Assembly: GCF_009380215.1 (NCBI RefSeq)
Contig: NZ_WHUG01000012.1
Span: 62,001-126,000 of the forward strand
Reading direction: 5' to 3'
Source of the DNA: Rugamonas aquatica
GTDB lineage: Bacteria > Pseudomonadota > Gammaproteobacteria > Burkholderiales > Burkholderiaceae_D
DNA: 64,000 bases
Part shown: positions 51,714 to 61,380 of the stretch, piece after piece
How the letters are laid out: each line of letters opens with the position of its first letter
Numbering within the stretch: position 1 is the first letter of the stretch
Translations under genes and position numbers: made by a program
The notes under the pieces: model-generated
Told to the model about the DNA's origin: nothing
The model's database searches: none
What the model saw: only the letters and a program-made list of their open reading frames with translations

Positions 51714-51956
51714 CTATGCGCTGCATGCCGCACGCTTGGCCGCAATCTCGACCATCTCCTCGATCGTACAGTCCAAGTCCGGCTTCGGAAGAATTCCCTT
51801 CAGCACAGATGGCGACAAATTCATGGCGATCATTACGACCTGTCCATCGCCGAACGGAAGAAATTCAATTCGGCCGCCATTCTCCAGGCCAAGCGCTTTC
51901 CGTATAGGCGGCGGAACAGTAACACTACCATCAGCGGAAACGAATGCAATAGTCAT
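51714..51956 (-). CDS. AbrB/MazE-type DNA-binding protein
   Basis: An 80-residue protein with an N-terminal swapped-hairpin domain: ADGSVTVPPPIRKALGLENGGRIEF matches AbrB/MazE/SpoVT DNA-binding modules. The C-terminal half (KPDLDCTIEEMVEIAAKRAA) resembles the toxin-binding tail of antitoxins paired with PIN-domain toxins. No toxin gene is adjacent: the next gene downstream is DUF1993. A GAGGAG site precedes the start. Confidence 0.82.
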   Translation of the reverse strand: MTIAFVSADGSVTVPPPIRKALGLENGGRIEFLPFGDGQVVMIAMNLSPSVLKGILPKPDLDCTIEEMVEIAAKRAACSA

Positions 51957-52101
51957 GATCTACTCCTCAACGCAGTTCGCTTTACTCTATGCGTGCGCGA
52001 AGAAAAATCAAGAGAACGTCCTACTAACTTTGTGAGCGGTCAAAGACATTCTTTACCAACCGCATCGACGATAAAGCGGGCTGAGGCGAGCAAACTGCTG
52101 G

Positions 52102-52641
52102 TCAGGCCAGCTGGTCGACGTTGTTGCCGATTTTGCTGGCGTCGGTGGTTTTGTCGGGATGGGCGATGCTGTAGACCAGTTGCTCCTGTGCTGAGACTGT
52201 GCCGTCCTTGTTGGTGTCGGCTGCTTCGTAGGTCGTGGTTGAGCTGCTTGTGCTGCTGACGCCACCTGCACCACCACCGCCTCCACCGCCGCCCGCACCG
52301 TGAGCGCCATGCGCGCCTTGGCCGCCTTGAGCGCCGCCGGCACCACCACTTGGACGCGGCGGCGCAAAGGTGCCGCTCTTGATCGCAGTCTCCAGATCGG
52401 ACTGCGTGATCGAACCGGACTTCTGCGTGTCGATCGCATCGAACTGCTTGGTGGCGTCGTCTGCCGACACGCCTTTCTTTTCCAGGCCCGATACGAATTC
52501 GTCTTTATTGACCTTGCCATCCTTGTCGGCATCCAGATCGCCGAATACCTTGGCCGCAAAGCGCGCCGCCCCCTTCGCAGGATCGAAGGAGGTGGCTTGG
52601 GTACTACTGCCGCTTGAAACGCCGCTGATTGCTGTCGTCAT
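52102..52641 (-). CDS. EF-hand calcium-binding protein with poly-glycine linker
   Basis: A 179-residue protein with three EF-hand loops. The first is canonical (Asp37, Asp39, Asp41, Gly42, Glu48), the second degenerate (Asp71, Ser75, Gly76, Asp82) and the third canonical (Asp142, Asn144, Asp146, Gly147, Glu153). A Gly/His/Gln-rich linker (98-127) including a run of eight Gly separates the pair from the third loop. There is no signal peptide; the N-terminus is Ser/Thr/Gly-rich (MTTAISGVSSGSSTQATSFD). The function is unknown. It lies downstream of the ast operon but with a 92-base gap. Confidence 0.8.
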   Translation of the reverse strand: MTTAISGVSSGSSTQATSFDPAKGAARFAAKVFGDLDADKDGKVNKDEFVSGLEKKGVSADDATKQFDAIDTQKSGSITQSDLETAIKSGTFAPPRPSGGAGGAQGGQGAHGAHGAGGGGGGGGAGGVSSTSSSTTTYEAADTNKDGTVSAQEQLVYSIAHPDKTTDASKIGNNVDQLA

Positions 52642-52733
52642 GATGATTACTCCGTGGTTAAGGACACTGTTGTTCCTGTTAACGAACTAATCGATGTAAC
52701 TATGACCCCGCAGAGTGTAAAGCGACGTAAAGA

Positions 52734-53723
52734 TCAGGCGACCCGCACCACCATCAAGCCCGCACGCAAGCCGATACGAACATCAGGATTAGGGAACACC
52801 ACCAGCTCCTCAGGATGCTGAACGGTATAAATAGTATCGCCGTCGCGGGCGATTTCCTCGCCCTGCTTCAGCGTCGTGAAGTTGTGCGTCTCTTTGCCAA
52901 ACGCCATCTGGAACTTGTCGCTCAACTTGATGATCTGGCGCGCAGTGTTGAACACGTGCGGCTGCTGCCTGGCCTCACGCTTGGCAGCACCGCGCAGCAA
53001 ATCATCCAGCGCCTGCGACGCATCGACAAACTGCGACAGATCGTTCTGCCCCAGCGTACCGATACGCCCCAACTCCACCGTGGTGCCGGCCGCCGCATGG
53101 TGCTCGGCCGAGTAATAACTGTAAGTCCCGACCGACGCCGGATTCATGATGACCGCACCGATGCCGGCCAATCCCAACCACTCGATCAACTCACGGCGAG
53201 GCTGATCGGCGATCAGCTCCGGCACGATGGCAAAGGTCGGATACACCGACGGCCTAATCGCCGTATGCAAATCCAGATGCCAGCGCACCGGCCCCGCGCC
53301 TTCGAAGAACGCCGTCGTCGCAGCGATCATCACATCCGCACGCGCCGCTTCCGCCGTGCCTTCCAGCGACCCGCGCTCCTTGCGGAACATGCGGTTCAAG
53401 TCAGCATCGATGAAGCGCTTGCCGGCGCGGATGGCGCCGATATTGCCAACGCAAAGCATCAGGTTGACCGCCAGCGACGACGCCTGCTGCGACAAGGCGT
53501 CCAGCAGATACGCCACCACCTCGATCGGGCCGGTCTCGTCGCCGTGCACGCCGACCGAAACCAGCACGCTCGGACGTTCGCCTTCGGCCTTGATCGTCAG
53601 GATACCGTCGGCCGGCTGCGTCACCGCAAAACCAGCCGCCGAAAAACGCTGCGCGACAGCGCTGAAATCCGCTTCAGCAAGCGCGCGTACCGATTCCGGC
53701 AAAGCCTTAGGCAAATCAGTCAT
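52734..53723 (-). CDS. astE: Succinylglutamate desuccinylase
   Basis: AstE hydrolyses N-succinylglutamate to glutamate and succinate, the last step of the AST pathway. The 329-residue zinc enzyme of the AstE/AspA family has GVHGDETGP (zinc His and Glu) and HLDLHTAIRPS (third zinc ligand). Its start lies 4 bases after the stop of the glutamate dehydrogenase gene, so the two are tightly coupled. It is the last gene of the operon. Confidence 0.93.
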   Translation of the reverse strand: MTDLPKALPESVRALAEADFSAVAQRFSAAGFAVTQPADGILTIKAEGERPSVLVSVGVHGDETGPIEVVAYLLDALSQQASSLAVNLMLCVGNIGAIRAGKRFIDADLNRMFRKERGSLEGTAEAARADVMIAATTAFFEGAGPVRWHLDLHTAIRPSVYPTFAIVPELIADQPRRELIEWLGLAGIGAVIMNPASVGTYSYYSAEHHAAAGTTVELGRIGTLGQNDLSQFVDASQALDDLLRGAAKREARQQPHVFNTARQIIKLSDKFQMAFGKETHNFTTLKQGEEIARDGDTIYTVQHPEELVVFPNPDVRIGLRAGLMVVRVA

Positions 53724-53727
53724 CTAC

Positions 53728-56700
53728 TTACACCGCCAGCGTCGTGTTACCGGAGTTGGTCGCTTCGGACAAAGCCCAAACGTCCAGCATCGCCTGTTCC
53801 AGATCGGTCGCCGCCGCGTAGCCGGACAAGCCCAGCGTGTTGGCCACGACTTCCACCGCTTCCGCCGCCGTATGGCCGCCGGTCGCATGCTGCAGCACCT
53901 GCGACAGCAGGCGTTGCTGCGTGCGGCGCAGCGCGTTCTGCGCGTAGCTGCGCAGCTGCTCTTGCGAGCGGCTGGTGGCCGGCAGTTTCAGGCCGCGTTC
54001 CAGCGTATCGATGCCGACCTGCGCGCGCAGCGCCAGGCCAACCTGCAGGAACGCCGGCAAGTCCATGCCCGCCGGACGCGATACCGACAGCGCCGCGAAC
54101 ACAAACGCCGCCACCGCCTCGATCGCCTCGACTGCCTTCCAGGCCTGTACGAATTCGGCGCGCAGGCCGGAGGTGATGTCCGCATCCGACTGGCCGTCGG
54201 CTGGCGTCAACTGCGCCAGCGTCTCAGGCTTGGCGAACAACTTGGTCAGCTCGGCGACACCGGCGCGCAGCTGGTCGGCAGGCACCGTCAGCACACCTTC
54301 GATCACCGACTTTTGCAGCACGCGGGTGCGACCATCGACCTTGATCGACACGGCACGCGGCACCTTCAACGCATCCGCATCCAGCGTCGTGAAGATAGGC
54401 GCCAGGTTCAGCGCGGACCATGCTTGGCCCCACGCCAGGATCACATCCGATTCATCCACGCCATGCTCGCCGGCCAGTTGACGCAGCATCAGCGGGCCGC
54501 AACGGTTGACCGATTCATTGGCCAGCACGGTCGCCAGGATGGCGTTGGCCAGCGGGTGCGCCAGCGCAGGACGGGTAGCCACCAGCAGGTCCGGGAAGTA
54601 CGGCTTCAGCACCGACTCGGCCCAATTCAAATCCGTCAGCGGCAGCGCCGACAGGATGCGCTTGTAGCGGTTCTTCACGTTGGCGATCACCACCGCCAGT
54701 TCCGGCGTGGTCAGGCCACGGCCGTCGGCCTTGCGGCGCGCCAGTTCAGCCACCGATGGCAGCTGCTCCAGTTCACGCGACAGCGCGCCCTCTTCTTCCA
54801 GCGATGCGATCAGCGCGGCATAACCATCCTGCACGGCGGCGTCGACCTGCGCTTGCGCTTCGCGCACCAGCAGCTGCGTTTGCAGCGTGTTGTCGCGCAG
54901 GACCAGGCGTTCGATGTCGGCGGTCATTTCGTTCAGCACGCGGTTGCGGTCTGCTTCGCTCAGCTGGCCGGCGTTCATTTCCACGTCCAGCCACATCTTC
55001 GCGTTCACTTCATGGTCGGAGCAATCCACGCCGGCCGAGTTGTCGATCGCATCGGTGAAGATGCGGCCGCCCGACAGCGCGAACTCGATACGGCCGGCCT
55101 GGGTCGCGCCCAGGTTGCCGCCTTCGGAGACGACCTTGCAGCGCAGCTGGTTGCCGTCCACGCGGATGTTGTCGTTGGCGCGGTCCTTCACTTGCGCGTG
55201 CGATTCGGTCGACGCCTTGATGTAGGTGCCGATACCGCCGTTGTAGAACAGGTCCACCGGCGCCAGCAAGATACGGTGCATCAGCTCTTCAGGCGACAGC
55301 GCGGTTTCTTCGATATCCAGCGCGGCGCGGATCTGCGGCGACAGCTCGATCGAACGGGCGGTACGCGGGTACACGCCGCCGCCGGCCGAGATCAGTTCCT
55401 TGTTGTAGTCGTCCCACGAGGAGCGCGGCAGCGCGAACATGCGCTCGCGCTCAACGAAGGATTTTTCCATGTCCGGATTCGGATCGAGGAAGATATGGCG
55501 GTGATCGAAGGCTGCCACGATTTTCAGTTTGCGCGACAGCAGCGCGCCGTTACCGAACACGTCGCCCGACATGTCGCCCACGCCGACCATCGTCACTTGC
55601 GTGGCGTGGATGTCGTGGTCCATTTCGTAGAAGTGGCGCTTGACCGCTTCGAACGCACCCTTGGCGGTGATGCCCATTTTCTTGTGGTCGTAACCGTTCG
55701 AGCCGCCCGACGCGAACGCGTCACCCAGCCAGAAACCGCGCTGCACGGCGATGCCGTTGGCGATGTCGGAGAAGGTCGCGGTGCCCTTGTCGGCAGCCAC
55801 CACCAGATACGGATCGTTGCCGTCGTAGCACACGGTGTCCGCTGGCGAAACGATATTACCCAGTACGCGGTTGTCGGTCATTTCCAGCAGGCTGGCGATG
55901 AACAGGCGATACACTGCTTCGCCTTCGGCCGCGATGGTTTCACGCACGGCGTCTTTCGGCATCTGCTTGCAAACGAAGCCGCCCTTGGCGCCGGCCGGCA
56001 CGATGACGGCGTTCTTCACCATCTGTGCCTTCACCAGGCCGAGAACTTCGGTGCGGTAGTCTTCCATGCGGTCCGACCAGCGCAGGCCGCCACGGGCGAC
56101 AGGGCCGCCGCGCAGGTGCACGCCTTCGAAGCGGCGCGAGAACACGAAGATCTCGCGGAACGGACGCGGCTCCGGCACCAGCGACAGGCTGCTGGTGTCG
56201 AACTTGAAGATGATCTTGTCGCCCTTCTGTTCGTTCTGGAAGTAGTTGGTGCGCAGCGTGGCGACCATCAGGTCGGTCATCGCGCCCAGCACTTCTTCGC
56301 TGTCGGCGTGGTTGATCGCAGGCAGGCGGCTCTTGATGCCGGCCAGCTTGTCCAGCGCGGCGGTGCGGGTGGCTACGTCCAGCGCAGGGTTGAAGCGCTG
56401 CAGGAACGCGTCCACCAGCTCCTTGACGATGACCGGCTGCTTGCGCAGCGTTTCAGCGATGTAGCGCACCGAGAAGCGGGTGCCGGTCTGGCGCCAGTAG
56501 CTCATGTAGGCGCGCACCAGTTGCACCTGGCGCACGCTCAAGCCGCCTTCGATGACCAGGCCATTCAGGCGGCCGTCTTCGGCTTCGTTGTTGAACAGCG
56601 CGGCGAACAGTTCCTGCGCGACCGGCACGACATCGGCCTTGGCCAGGTTGGCGGCGCTGGCGGCGTCCACCGACAGGCTGGTGACGAAGTGGCGCTGGCC

Positions 56701-58440
56701 ATCAACGCGCAGCGAGTGCGCCTGTTCACGGTCGATCGACACGCCGGCGTTATGCAGCGCAGGCAGGATGGTCGACAGCGACGGTACGCGGTCGACGGAG
56801 TACAGACGGATGGTGGTCGCATCGGCGACGGTTTCCACACGCACGTCCACACGCGACGGATCGGTGTTGCGCAGGATGGTGCCCAGGTCGTGGAACGCGG
56901 CTTCCGGCGCGGTGGTGGCGACGTAGTCGGTCGGCAGCGTGGCGCACATCTTGCGCAGGCTGGCGCGCAGCGGCAGGTCGGCCACGGCGTCGGCCAGCAC
57001 GGAGAACTGGTCGTGCCAGCCGTCCAGCACCGACAGCAGCGGTTGTTGAATATCGGTTTCCAGGTCCAGCGGGTAGCGCGCGGCGTGGGCGATCAGGTAC
57101 ACGCGGGCCAGTGGGCCGTCGGCCACCAGCGTCTGCGAGCTGACGTACTGCGCGCCGGAGCTGGCTTGCAGCGCCTTGGCCAGTGAGGAAGCGACGCTTG
57201 CGCTGTAACGCTCGCGTGGCAGGTAGACCAGCACGTTCAGATGGCGCGCATACACGTCGCGGCGGGCGAACACCTTGGTGCGTGGCTGCTTGTACAGCGA
57301 CACGACGGCGCCGCAGACTTCGGCCAGCCATTCAGGTTCCGCTTCCAGCGCTTCGGTGCGCGGCAGCGATTCCAGGATCTCCAGGAACTTCTCGGCGCGG
57401 AAGCCTTCCTGGCGCACGCCGGCGATGCTCAGCACCTTGGCCACGCGGCCACGGGCGAACGGCAGGCGGTTCAGCGGCGTCGCGGTGGCGGCGCGGGTGA
57501 ACAGGCCCACGAAGCAGTACTCGCCCAGGATCGCGCCTTGCGCGTCGGTGTGGCGAATGCCGATGAAGTCCAGCTGCTGGTCGCGATGCAGCGTGCCTTC
57601 CACGTCGGCCTTGACGATGGACAGGGTGTGGGCGCGTTTCGACAGCGTGTCGAAGTCGCCGGGGATATTGGCCAGGCAGGTGCCGTAGACCGGATGCGAG
57701 GTATCCTGCAGCACGCCGATGCGGCTAGGGATGTCGCGTTCCAGTTCGCGCACGCCCGGTTTGACCTGGTAGTAGGCGTAGCCGAACGGCTCGAAGCCCT
57801 CGGTCTTGGCCCATTCCAGGAAGGCGGCGACTTCCTTGCCTTCTTCGCCATGCGACGCGGCTTCGGCGCCGATGCGGCTGAAGTGTTCCTGCATCGCGGC
57901 TTTGTCGCGGCGCACCACGGCGGCGTCGCGGGACACCATTTCCAGGCGCTCGACCAGCATGCCGATTTCGGCTTCAGGCAGGTCTTCGGACAGCAGGCAC
58001 AGAACGTAGGATTCGAGTTTGTCGCCGGCCTGGCCGACGGCGGTCACTACGCCGTCCGCATTGCGCGCAACCGGCAGCACCGAGTTCAATACACCGTTGA
58101 CGCCCACGCGCAGCTTGCGCATGGCCATGACCATGGAATCGACCAGGTAAGGCACGTCGTCGTTCAGCACCAGCAGCGCGGTGGCCATGCCGCCGCGGCC
58201 ATCCGCGTAGCGCAGCTTGGCGATCTGCGCGCCGGAGCCGGTGCGCTTGGAAGCTTGAGTGAAACCATCCCACAGGACCGGCGCCAGGCTGTCTGGCACG
58301 GTGCCGGCCAGGTCTTCGTCGTCCAGGGAACCGAGCCAGGCGCTGATCAGCGCGGCGACTTGAGTGCTGTCGCTGGCGGGCTTGCTGGCGTTGACCAATT
58401 CCAGCGTTTGTTTACGCAGGTCTTGTGGCATTTGTTTCAT
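53728..58440 (-). CDS. gdhB: NAD-specific glutamate dehydrogenase, large (180-kDa) type
   Basis: A 1570-residue NAD-GDH that deaminates glutamate to 2-oxoglutarate. The N-terminal about 700 residues are the regulatory ACT-like region. The catalytic core has the substrate Lys in VPAGAKGGFVCKQMP and ASGGSNGYDHKKMGITAKGA and the nucleotide fold MVGVGDMSGDVFGNGALLS. A helical C-terminal domain follows. The arginine-inducible GdhB of Pseudomonas aeruginosa is of this type. Here the gene sits between astB and astE in one direction, supplying the next catabolic step for the glutamate made by AstE. The 120-base gap after astB could hold a separate promoter. Confidence 0.93.
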   Translation of the reverse strand: MKQMPQDLRKQTLELVNASKPASDSTQVAALISAWLGSLDDEDLAGTVPDSLAPVLWDGFTQASKRTGSGAQIAKLRYADGRGGMATALLVLNDDVPYLVDSMVMAMRKLRVGVNGVLNSVLPVARNADGVVTAVGQAGDKLESYVLCLLSEDLPEAEIGMLVERLEMVSRDAAVVRRDKAAMQEHFSRIGAEAASHGEEGKEVAAFLEWAKTEGFEPFGYAYYQVKPGVRELERDIPSRIGVLQDTSHPVYGTCLANIPGDFDTLSKRAHTLSIVKADVEGTLHRDQQLDFIGIRHTDAQGAILGEYCFVGLFTRAATATPLNRLPFARGRVAKVLSIAGVRQEGFRAEKFLEILESLPRTEALEAEPEWLAEVCGAVVSLYKQPRTKVFARRDVYARHLNVLVYLPRERYSASVASSLAKALQASSGAQYVSSQTLVADGPLARVYLIAHAARYPLDLETDIQQPLLSVLDGWHDQFSVLADAVADLPLRASLRKMCATLPTDYVATTAPEAAFHDLGTILRNTDPSRVDVRVETVADATTIRLYSVDRVPSLSTILPALHNAGVSIDREQAHSLRVDGQRHFVTSLSVDAASAANLAKADVVPVAQELFAALFNNEAEDGRLNGLVIEGGLSVRQVQLVRAYMSYWRQTGTRFSVRYIAETLRKQPVIVKELVDAFLQRFNPALDVATRTAALDKLAGIKSRLPAINHADSEEVLGAMTDLMVATLRTNYFQNEQKGDKIIFKFDTSSLSLVPEPRPFREIFVFSRRFEGVHLRGGPVARGGLRWSDRMEDYRTEVLGLVKAQMVKNAVIVPAGAKGGFVCKQMPKDAVRETIAAEGEAVYRLFIASLLEMTDNRVLGNIVSPADTVCYDGNDPYLVVAADKGTATFSDIANGIAVQRGFWLGDAFASGGSNGYDHKKMGITAKGAFEAVKRHFYEMDHDIHATQVTMVGVGDMSGDVFGNGALLSRKLKIVAAFDHRHIFLDPNPDMEKSFVERERMFALPRSSWDDYNKELISAGGGVYPRTARSIELSPQIRAALDIEETALSPEELMHRILLAPVDLFYNGGIGTYIKASTESHAQVKDRANDNIRVDGNQLRCKVVSEGGNLGATQAGRIEFALSGGRIFTDAIDNSAGVDCSDHEVNAKMWLDVEMNAGQLSEADRNRVLNEMTADIERLVLRDNTLQTQLLVREAQAQVDAAVQDGYAALIASLEEEGALSRELEQLPSVAELARRKADGRGLTTPELAVVIANVKNRYKRILSALPLTDLNWAESVLKPYFPDLLVATRPALAHPLANAILATVLANESVNRCGPLMLRQLAGEHGVDESDVILAWGQAWSALNLAPIFTTLDADALKVPRAVSIKVDGRTRVLQKSVIEGVLTVPADQLRAGVAELTKLFAKPETLAQLTPADGQSDADITSGLRAEFVQAWKAVEAIEAVAAFVFAALSVSRPAGMDLPAFLQVGLALRAQVGIDTLERGLKLPATSRSQEQLRSYAQNALRRTQQRLLSQVLQHATGGHTAAEAVEVVANTLGLSGYAAATDLEQAMLDVWALSEATNSGNTTLAV

Positions 58441-58560
58441 CGTTGCTTCTCCAATACGTTATGTGTATTTTATGTTGCAGGCGCCGCGCCGGCTTGTGGC
58501 TGCGCGGCAGGGTTGAGCGCTATTAGACACCAAATCCCCATATGGGGGCGAGATGGTGTT

Positions 58561-59898
58561 TTACAAATCATACAGTCCAGGCAAGCCCAGAATCCGGCTC
58601 AGGTCTTCCAGCGCGGTGTGTACTTCGATCGCCAGCGCAGGATCGGCCAGGTCGGACGGCTCCAGGCGGTCGCGGTAGTGCTTCTCCACCCACGCCACCA
58701 GCGTGTGGTACAGCGCCTCGGTCATCACCACACCTTGATGCATCGCAGCCGCTTCGGCATCGGTCAGCGCCACGCGCAGGCGCAGGCACGCAGGGCCGCC
58801 ACCGTTGCGCATCGACTGGCGCAGGTCGAAGTGAATCAGTTCGTCGACCGCGTTGCCGCTGGCGACCAGGCCTTGCAGATAGGCCGCAACGGCGGCGTTT
58901 TCCTCGCACTCCTGCGGAATCACCAGCGCCATCTTGCCGTTGTCCTTGCTCAGCAGCTGGCTGTTGAACAGATAGCTGTGCACCGCGTCGGCCACCGACA
59001 CCTTGGCGGTATCGACGCGGATCGCGTTCAGGTCCGCGCCCACGCCGCCCATCGCGCGGCGCAGCTGTTCCAGCGCGCCCGCTTCGTCGGCGAAGGCCTG
59101 CTCGTGGTAGAACAGCACATTGCCGTTACCGACCGCGATCACGTCGTTGTGGAACACGCCCTGGTCGATCACGTCCGGATTCTGCTGGATGTAGACGGTG
59201 CGTTCGGCCGACAGGCCGTGCAGGCGGGCCACGGCCTGCGATGCTTCCAGCGTCTGGCGGGCCGGGTATTTTTTCGGCGCCGGCGCCGAGGCGTCGAACT
59301 CGGTGCGGCCGTAGACGAACATCTCGACGGCGGCGCTGCCGTGGTCCTTGCACAGGCGCGTGTGGTTGGCCGCGCCCTCGTCGCCGAAGGCCGGCGTGCC
59401 TGGCAGCGCGTCGTGCACGGCAAAGTGCTTCTCGTCCTTGAAGATGGCGCGCAGCGAACGCGCCGACTGCACGTGCTCGAAGGCGCGATGCAGCTTGTTA
59501 TTCAGGTTGGCGGCGGTGAAGTGCGTGCGGCCGTCGGCGCTGTCGGCGGACGGGCTGACCGTGGCCGCGTTGGCGGTCCACATCGGCGAGGCCGAGTAGG
59601 CGCACGCCAGGATCACCGGCGATTCCTTGGCGGCCTTGGCCAGCACCTCGGCATCGCTGCCGGTGAAACCGATGCTGCGCAGCAGGCGGAAATTCGGACG
59701 GTCCTGCGGCGGCAGCAGCGCCTGGCCGAAACCGCGCGCGGCCAGGGCGCGCATCTTGGCCAGGCCTTGCAGGGCCGCCAGCTTCGGATTCGAAGCGCTC
59801 TTGACGTTGCTGAACGAGGCCACATTGCCGAACGACAGACCGGCGTAGTTGTGCGATGGGCCTACCAGGCCGTCGAAGTTGAATTCGCGTGCGCGCAT
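58561..59898 (-). CDS. astB: N-succinylarginine dihydrolase
   Basis: AstB converts N-succinylarginine to N-succinylornithine, ammonia and CO2. The 445-residue protein of the amidinotransferase-like fold begins MRAREFNFDGLVGPSHNYAGLSFGN, the strongly conserved AstB start. It has FHNDVIAVGNGNVLFYHE with an active-site His/Asp environment and NGGGPACLRLRVAL with the catalytic Cys. It starts 9 bases after the astD stop, with an AAGGAAC ribosome site in the gap. Confidence 0.94.
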   Translation of the reverse strand: MRAREFNFDGLVGPSHNYAGLSFGNVASFSNVKSASNPKLAALQGLAKMRALAARGFGQALLPPQDRPNFRLLRSIGFTGSDAEVLAKAAKESPVILACAYSASPMWTANAATVSPSADSADGRTHFTAANLNNKLHRAFEHVQSARSLRAIFKDEKHFAVHDALPGTPAFGDEGAANHTRLCKDHGSAAVEMFVYGRTEFDASAPAPKKYPARQTLEASQAVARLHGLSAERTVYIQQNPDVIDQGVFHNDVIAVGNGNVLFYHEQAFADEAGALEQLRRAMGGVGADLNAIRVDTAKVSVADAVHSYLFNSQLLSKDNGKMALVIPQECEENAAVAAYLQGLVASGNAVDELIHFDLRQSMRNGGGPACLRLRVALTDAEAAAMHQGVVMTEALYHTLVAWVEKHYRDRLEPSDLADPALAIEVHTALEDLSRILGLPGLYDL

Positions 59899-59907
59899 TT
59901 CAGTTCC

Positions 59908-61380
59908 TTAGAAGTGCATGCCCGGCGACAGTTTCGCAGGCATTTCAAGTACATTGTTTTCGATCGAAGCGACTGGATAGGCGCAGTAGTCGGCCGCGTA
60001 GTAGGCGCTCGGACGATGGTTGCCCGATTGGCCCACGCCGCCAAACGGCGCGCTGCTGGCCGCGCCGGTGGTCGGGCGGTTCCAGTTGACGATGCCGGCG
60101 CGTGCGCGCACCTGGAAGATCTTCCACAGGTTTTCGTCGTTCGAGATCAGCGCCGAGGCCAGGCCGAATTCGGTGGCGTTGGCGGCTTTGATCGCGCTGT
60201 CGAAGTCCGCCACGCGGATCACTTGCAGCAGAGGGCCGAACCACTCTTCGTCAGGAATGCCTTTGGCGTCGGTGACATCGACGATGCCGGCCGAGACGAA
60301 GCCGGTGTTCTCTTCCAGCTGACGCATAGCCAGCAGGCTGCGGCCGCCCTTGGCGATCATGTCGGCCTGCGCCTGCACCAGGCGCTTGGCAATCGCTGCC
60401 GACACCACTGGGCCCATGAACGGCGCCGGTTCGGCGGCGGATGCGCCGATGGTCAAACGGCTGGCCACATCGACCAGGCGCGCGATGATAGCGTCGCCCT
60501 CGGCGCCCTGCTTGACGATCAGGCGGCGCGCGCAGGTGCAGCGCTGGCCGGCCGAGATGAAGGCCGACGAAATCGCCATGAACACGGCGGCGTCGATATC
60601 TTTAACGTCCCACACCACCAGCGGATTGTTACCGCCCATTTCCAGCGCCAGCATCTTGCCTGGCTGGCCGCCGAACTGCTTGTGCAGCGCGGTGCCGGTC
60701 TGGCAGCTGCCGGTGAACAGCACGCCGTCCAGCAAGGCGTTCTGGCCCAGCGCGATACCAGCATCGCGGCCACCGTTGACCAGGTTGATCACGCCCTTAG
60801 GCACGCCGGCTTTTTCCCACAGCTGCACGGTCTTGACGGCGGTGCGCGGTGCGTATTCGCTAGGCTTGAAGACCACGGTGTTACCGGCGATCAGCGCAGG
60901 CACGATATGGCCGTTCGGCAGATGGCCAGGGAAGTTGTAAGGACCGAACACGCCGAACACGCCGTGCGGACGGTGGCGCAGCACGGCCTCGCCATCGGCG
61001 ACCTTGTTATTGGTCTCGCCGGTGCGCGCGCCGTAGGCCTGCACCGAGATATCGATCTTGTTGGCCATGGTGGTCACTTCGGTGCGGGCTTCCCACATCG
61101 GCTTGCCCACTTCTTCGGCGATCAGCAACGCCAGCTCTTCCGCGTCCTGCTTCAGCAGATCGCGGAAGCGGGTGCACACGGCGATACGCTCGGCCAGCGG
61201 CGTCAGCGCCCAGGCTTCGAACGCCTCGCGCGCGGCGGCGGCGGCGTGGCCCACGTCCTGCGCGGTCGATTCGTTGCTGGCCCAGGTCTGCTTGCCGTTC
61301 GACGGATCGATCGTCACCAGTTCGGCGCCGCTGCCGGCGAGCCACTCGCCGTTGATGAAGTTACTCAGAGCTTTAGACAT
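59908..61380 (-). CDS. astD: N-succinylglutamate 5-semialdehyde dehydrogenase
   Basis: AstD oxidises succinylglutamate semialdehyde to succinylglutamate with NAD. It is a 490-residue aldehyde dehydrogenase with the PYNFPGHLPNGHIVPALIAGNTVVFKPSE cofactor region, ALEMGGNNPLVVWD with the general-base Glu, and GQRCTCARRL with the catalytic Cys. Its start overlaps the aruG stop by 8 bases. Confidence 0.94.
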   Translation of the reverse strand: MSKALSNFINGEWLAGSGAELVTIDPSNGKQTWASNESTAQDVGHAAAAAREAFEAWALTPLAERIAVCTRFRDLLKQDAEELALLIAEEVGKPMWEARTEVTTMANKIDISVQAYGARTGETNNKVADGEAVLRHRPHGVFGVFGPYNFPGHLPNGHIVPALIAGNTVVFKPSEYAPRTAVKTVQLWEKAGVPKGVINLVNGGRDAGIALGQNALLDGVLFTGSCQTGTALHKQFGGQPGKMLALEMGGNNPLVVWDVKDIDAAVFMAISSAFISAGQRCTCARRLIVKQGAEGDAIIARLVDVASRLTIGASAAEPAPFMGPVVSAAIAKRLVQAQADMIAKGGRSLLAMRQLEENTGFVSAGIVDVTDAKGIPDEEWFGPLLQVIRVADFDSAIKAANATEFGLASALISNDENLWKIFQVRARAGIVNWNRPTTGAASSAPFGGVGQSGNHRPSAYYAADYCAYPVASIENNVLEMPAKLSPGMHF

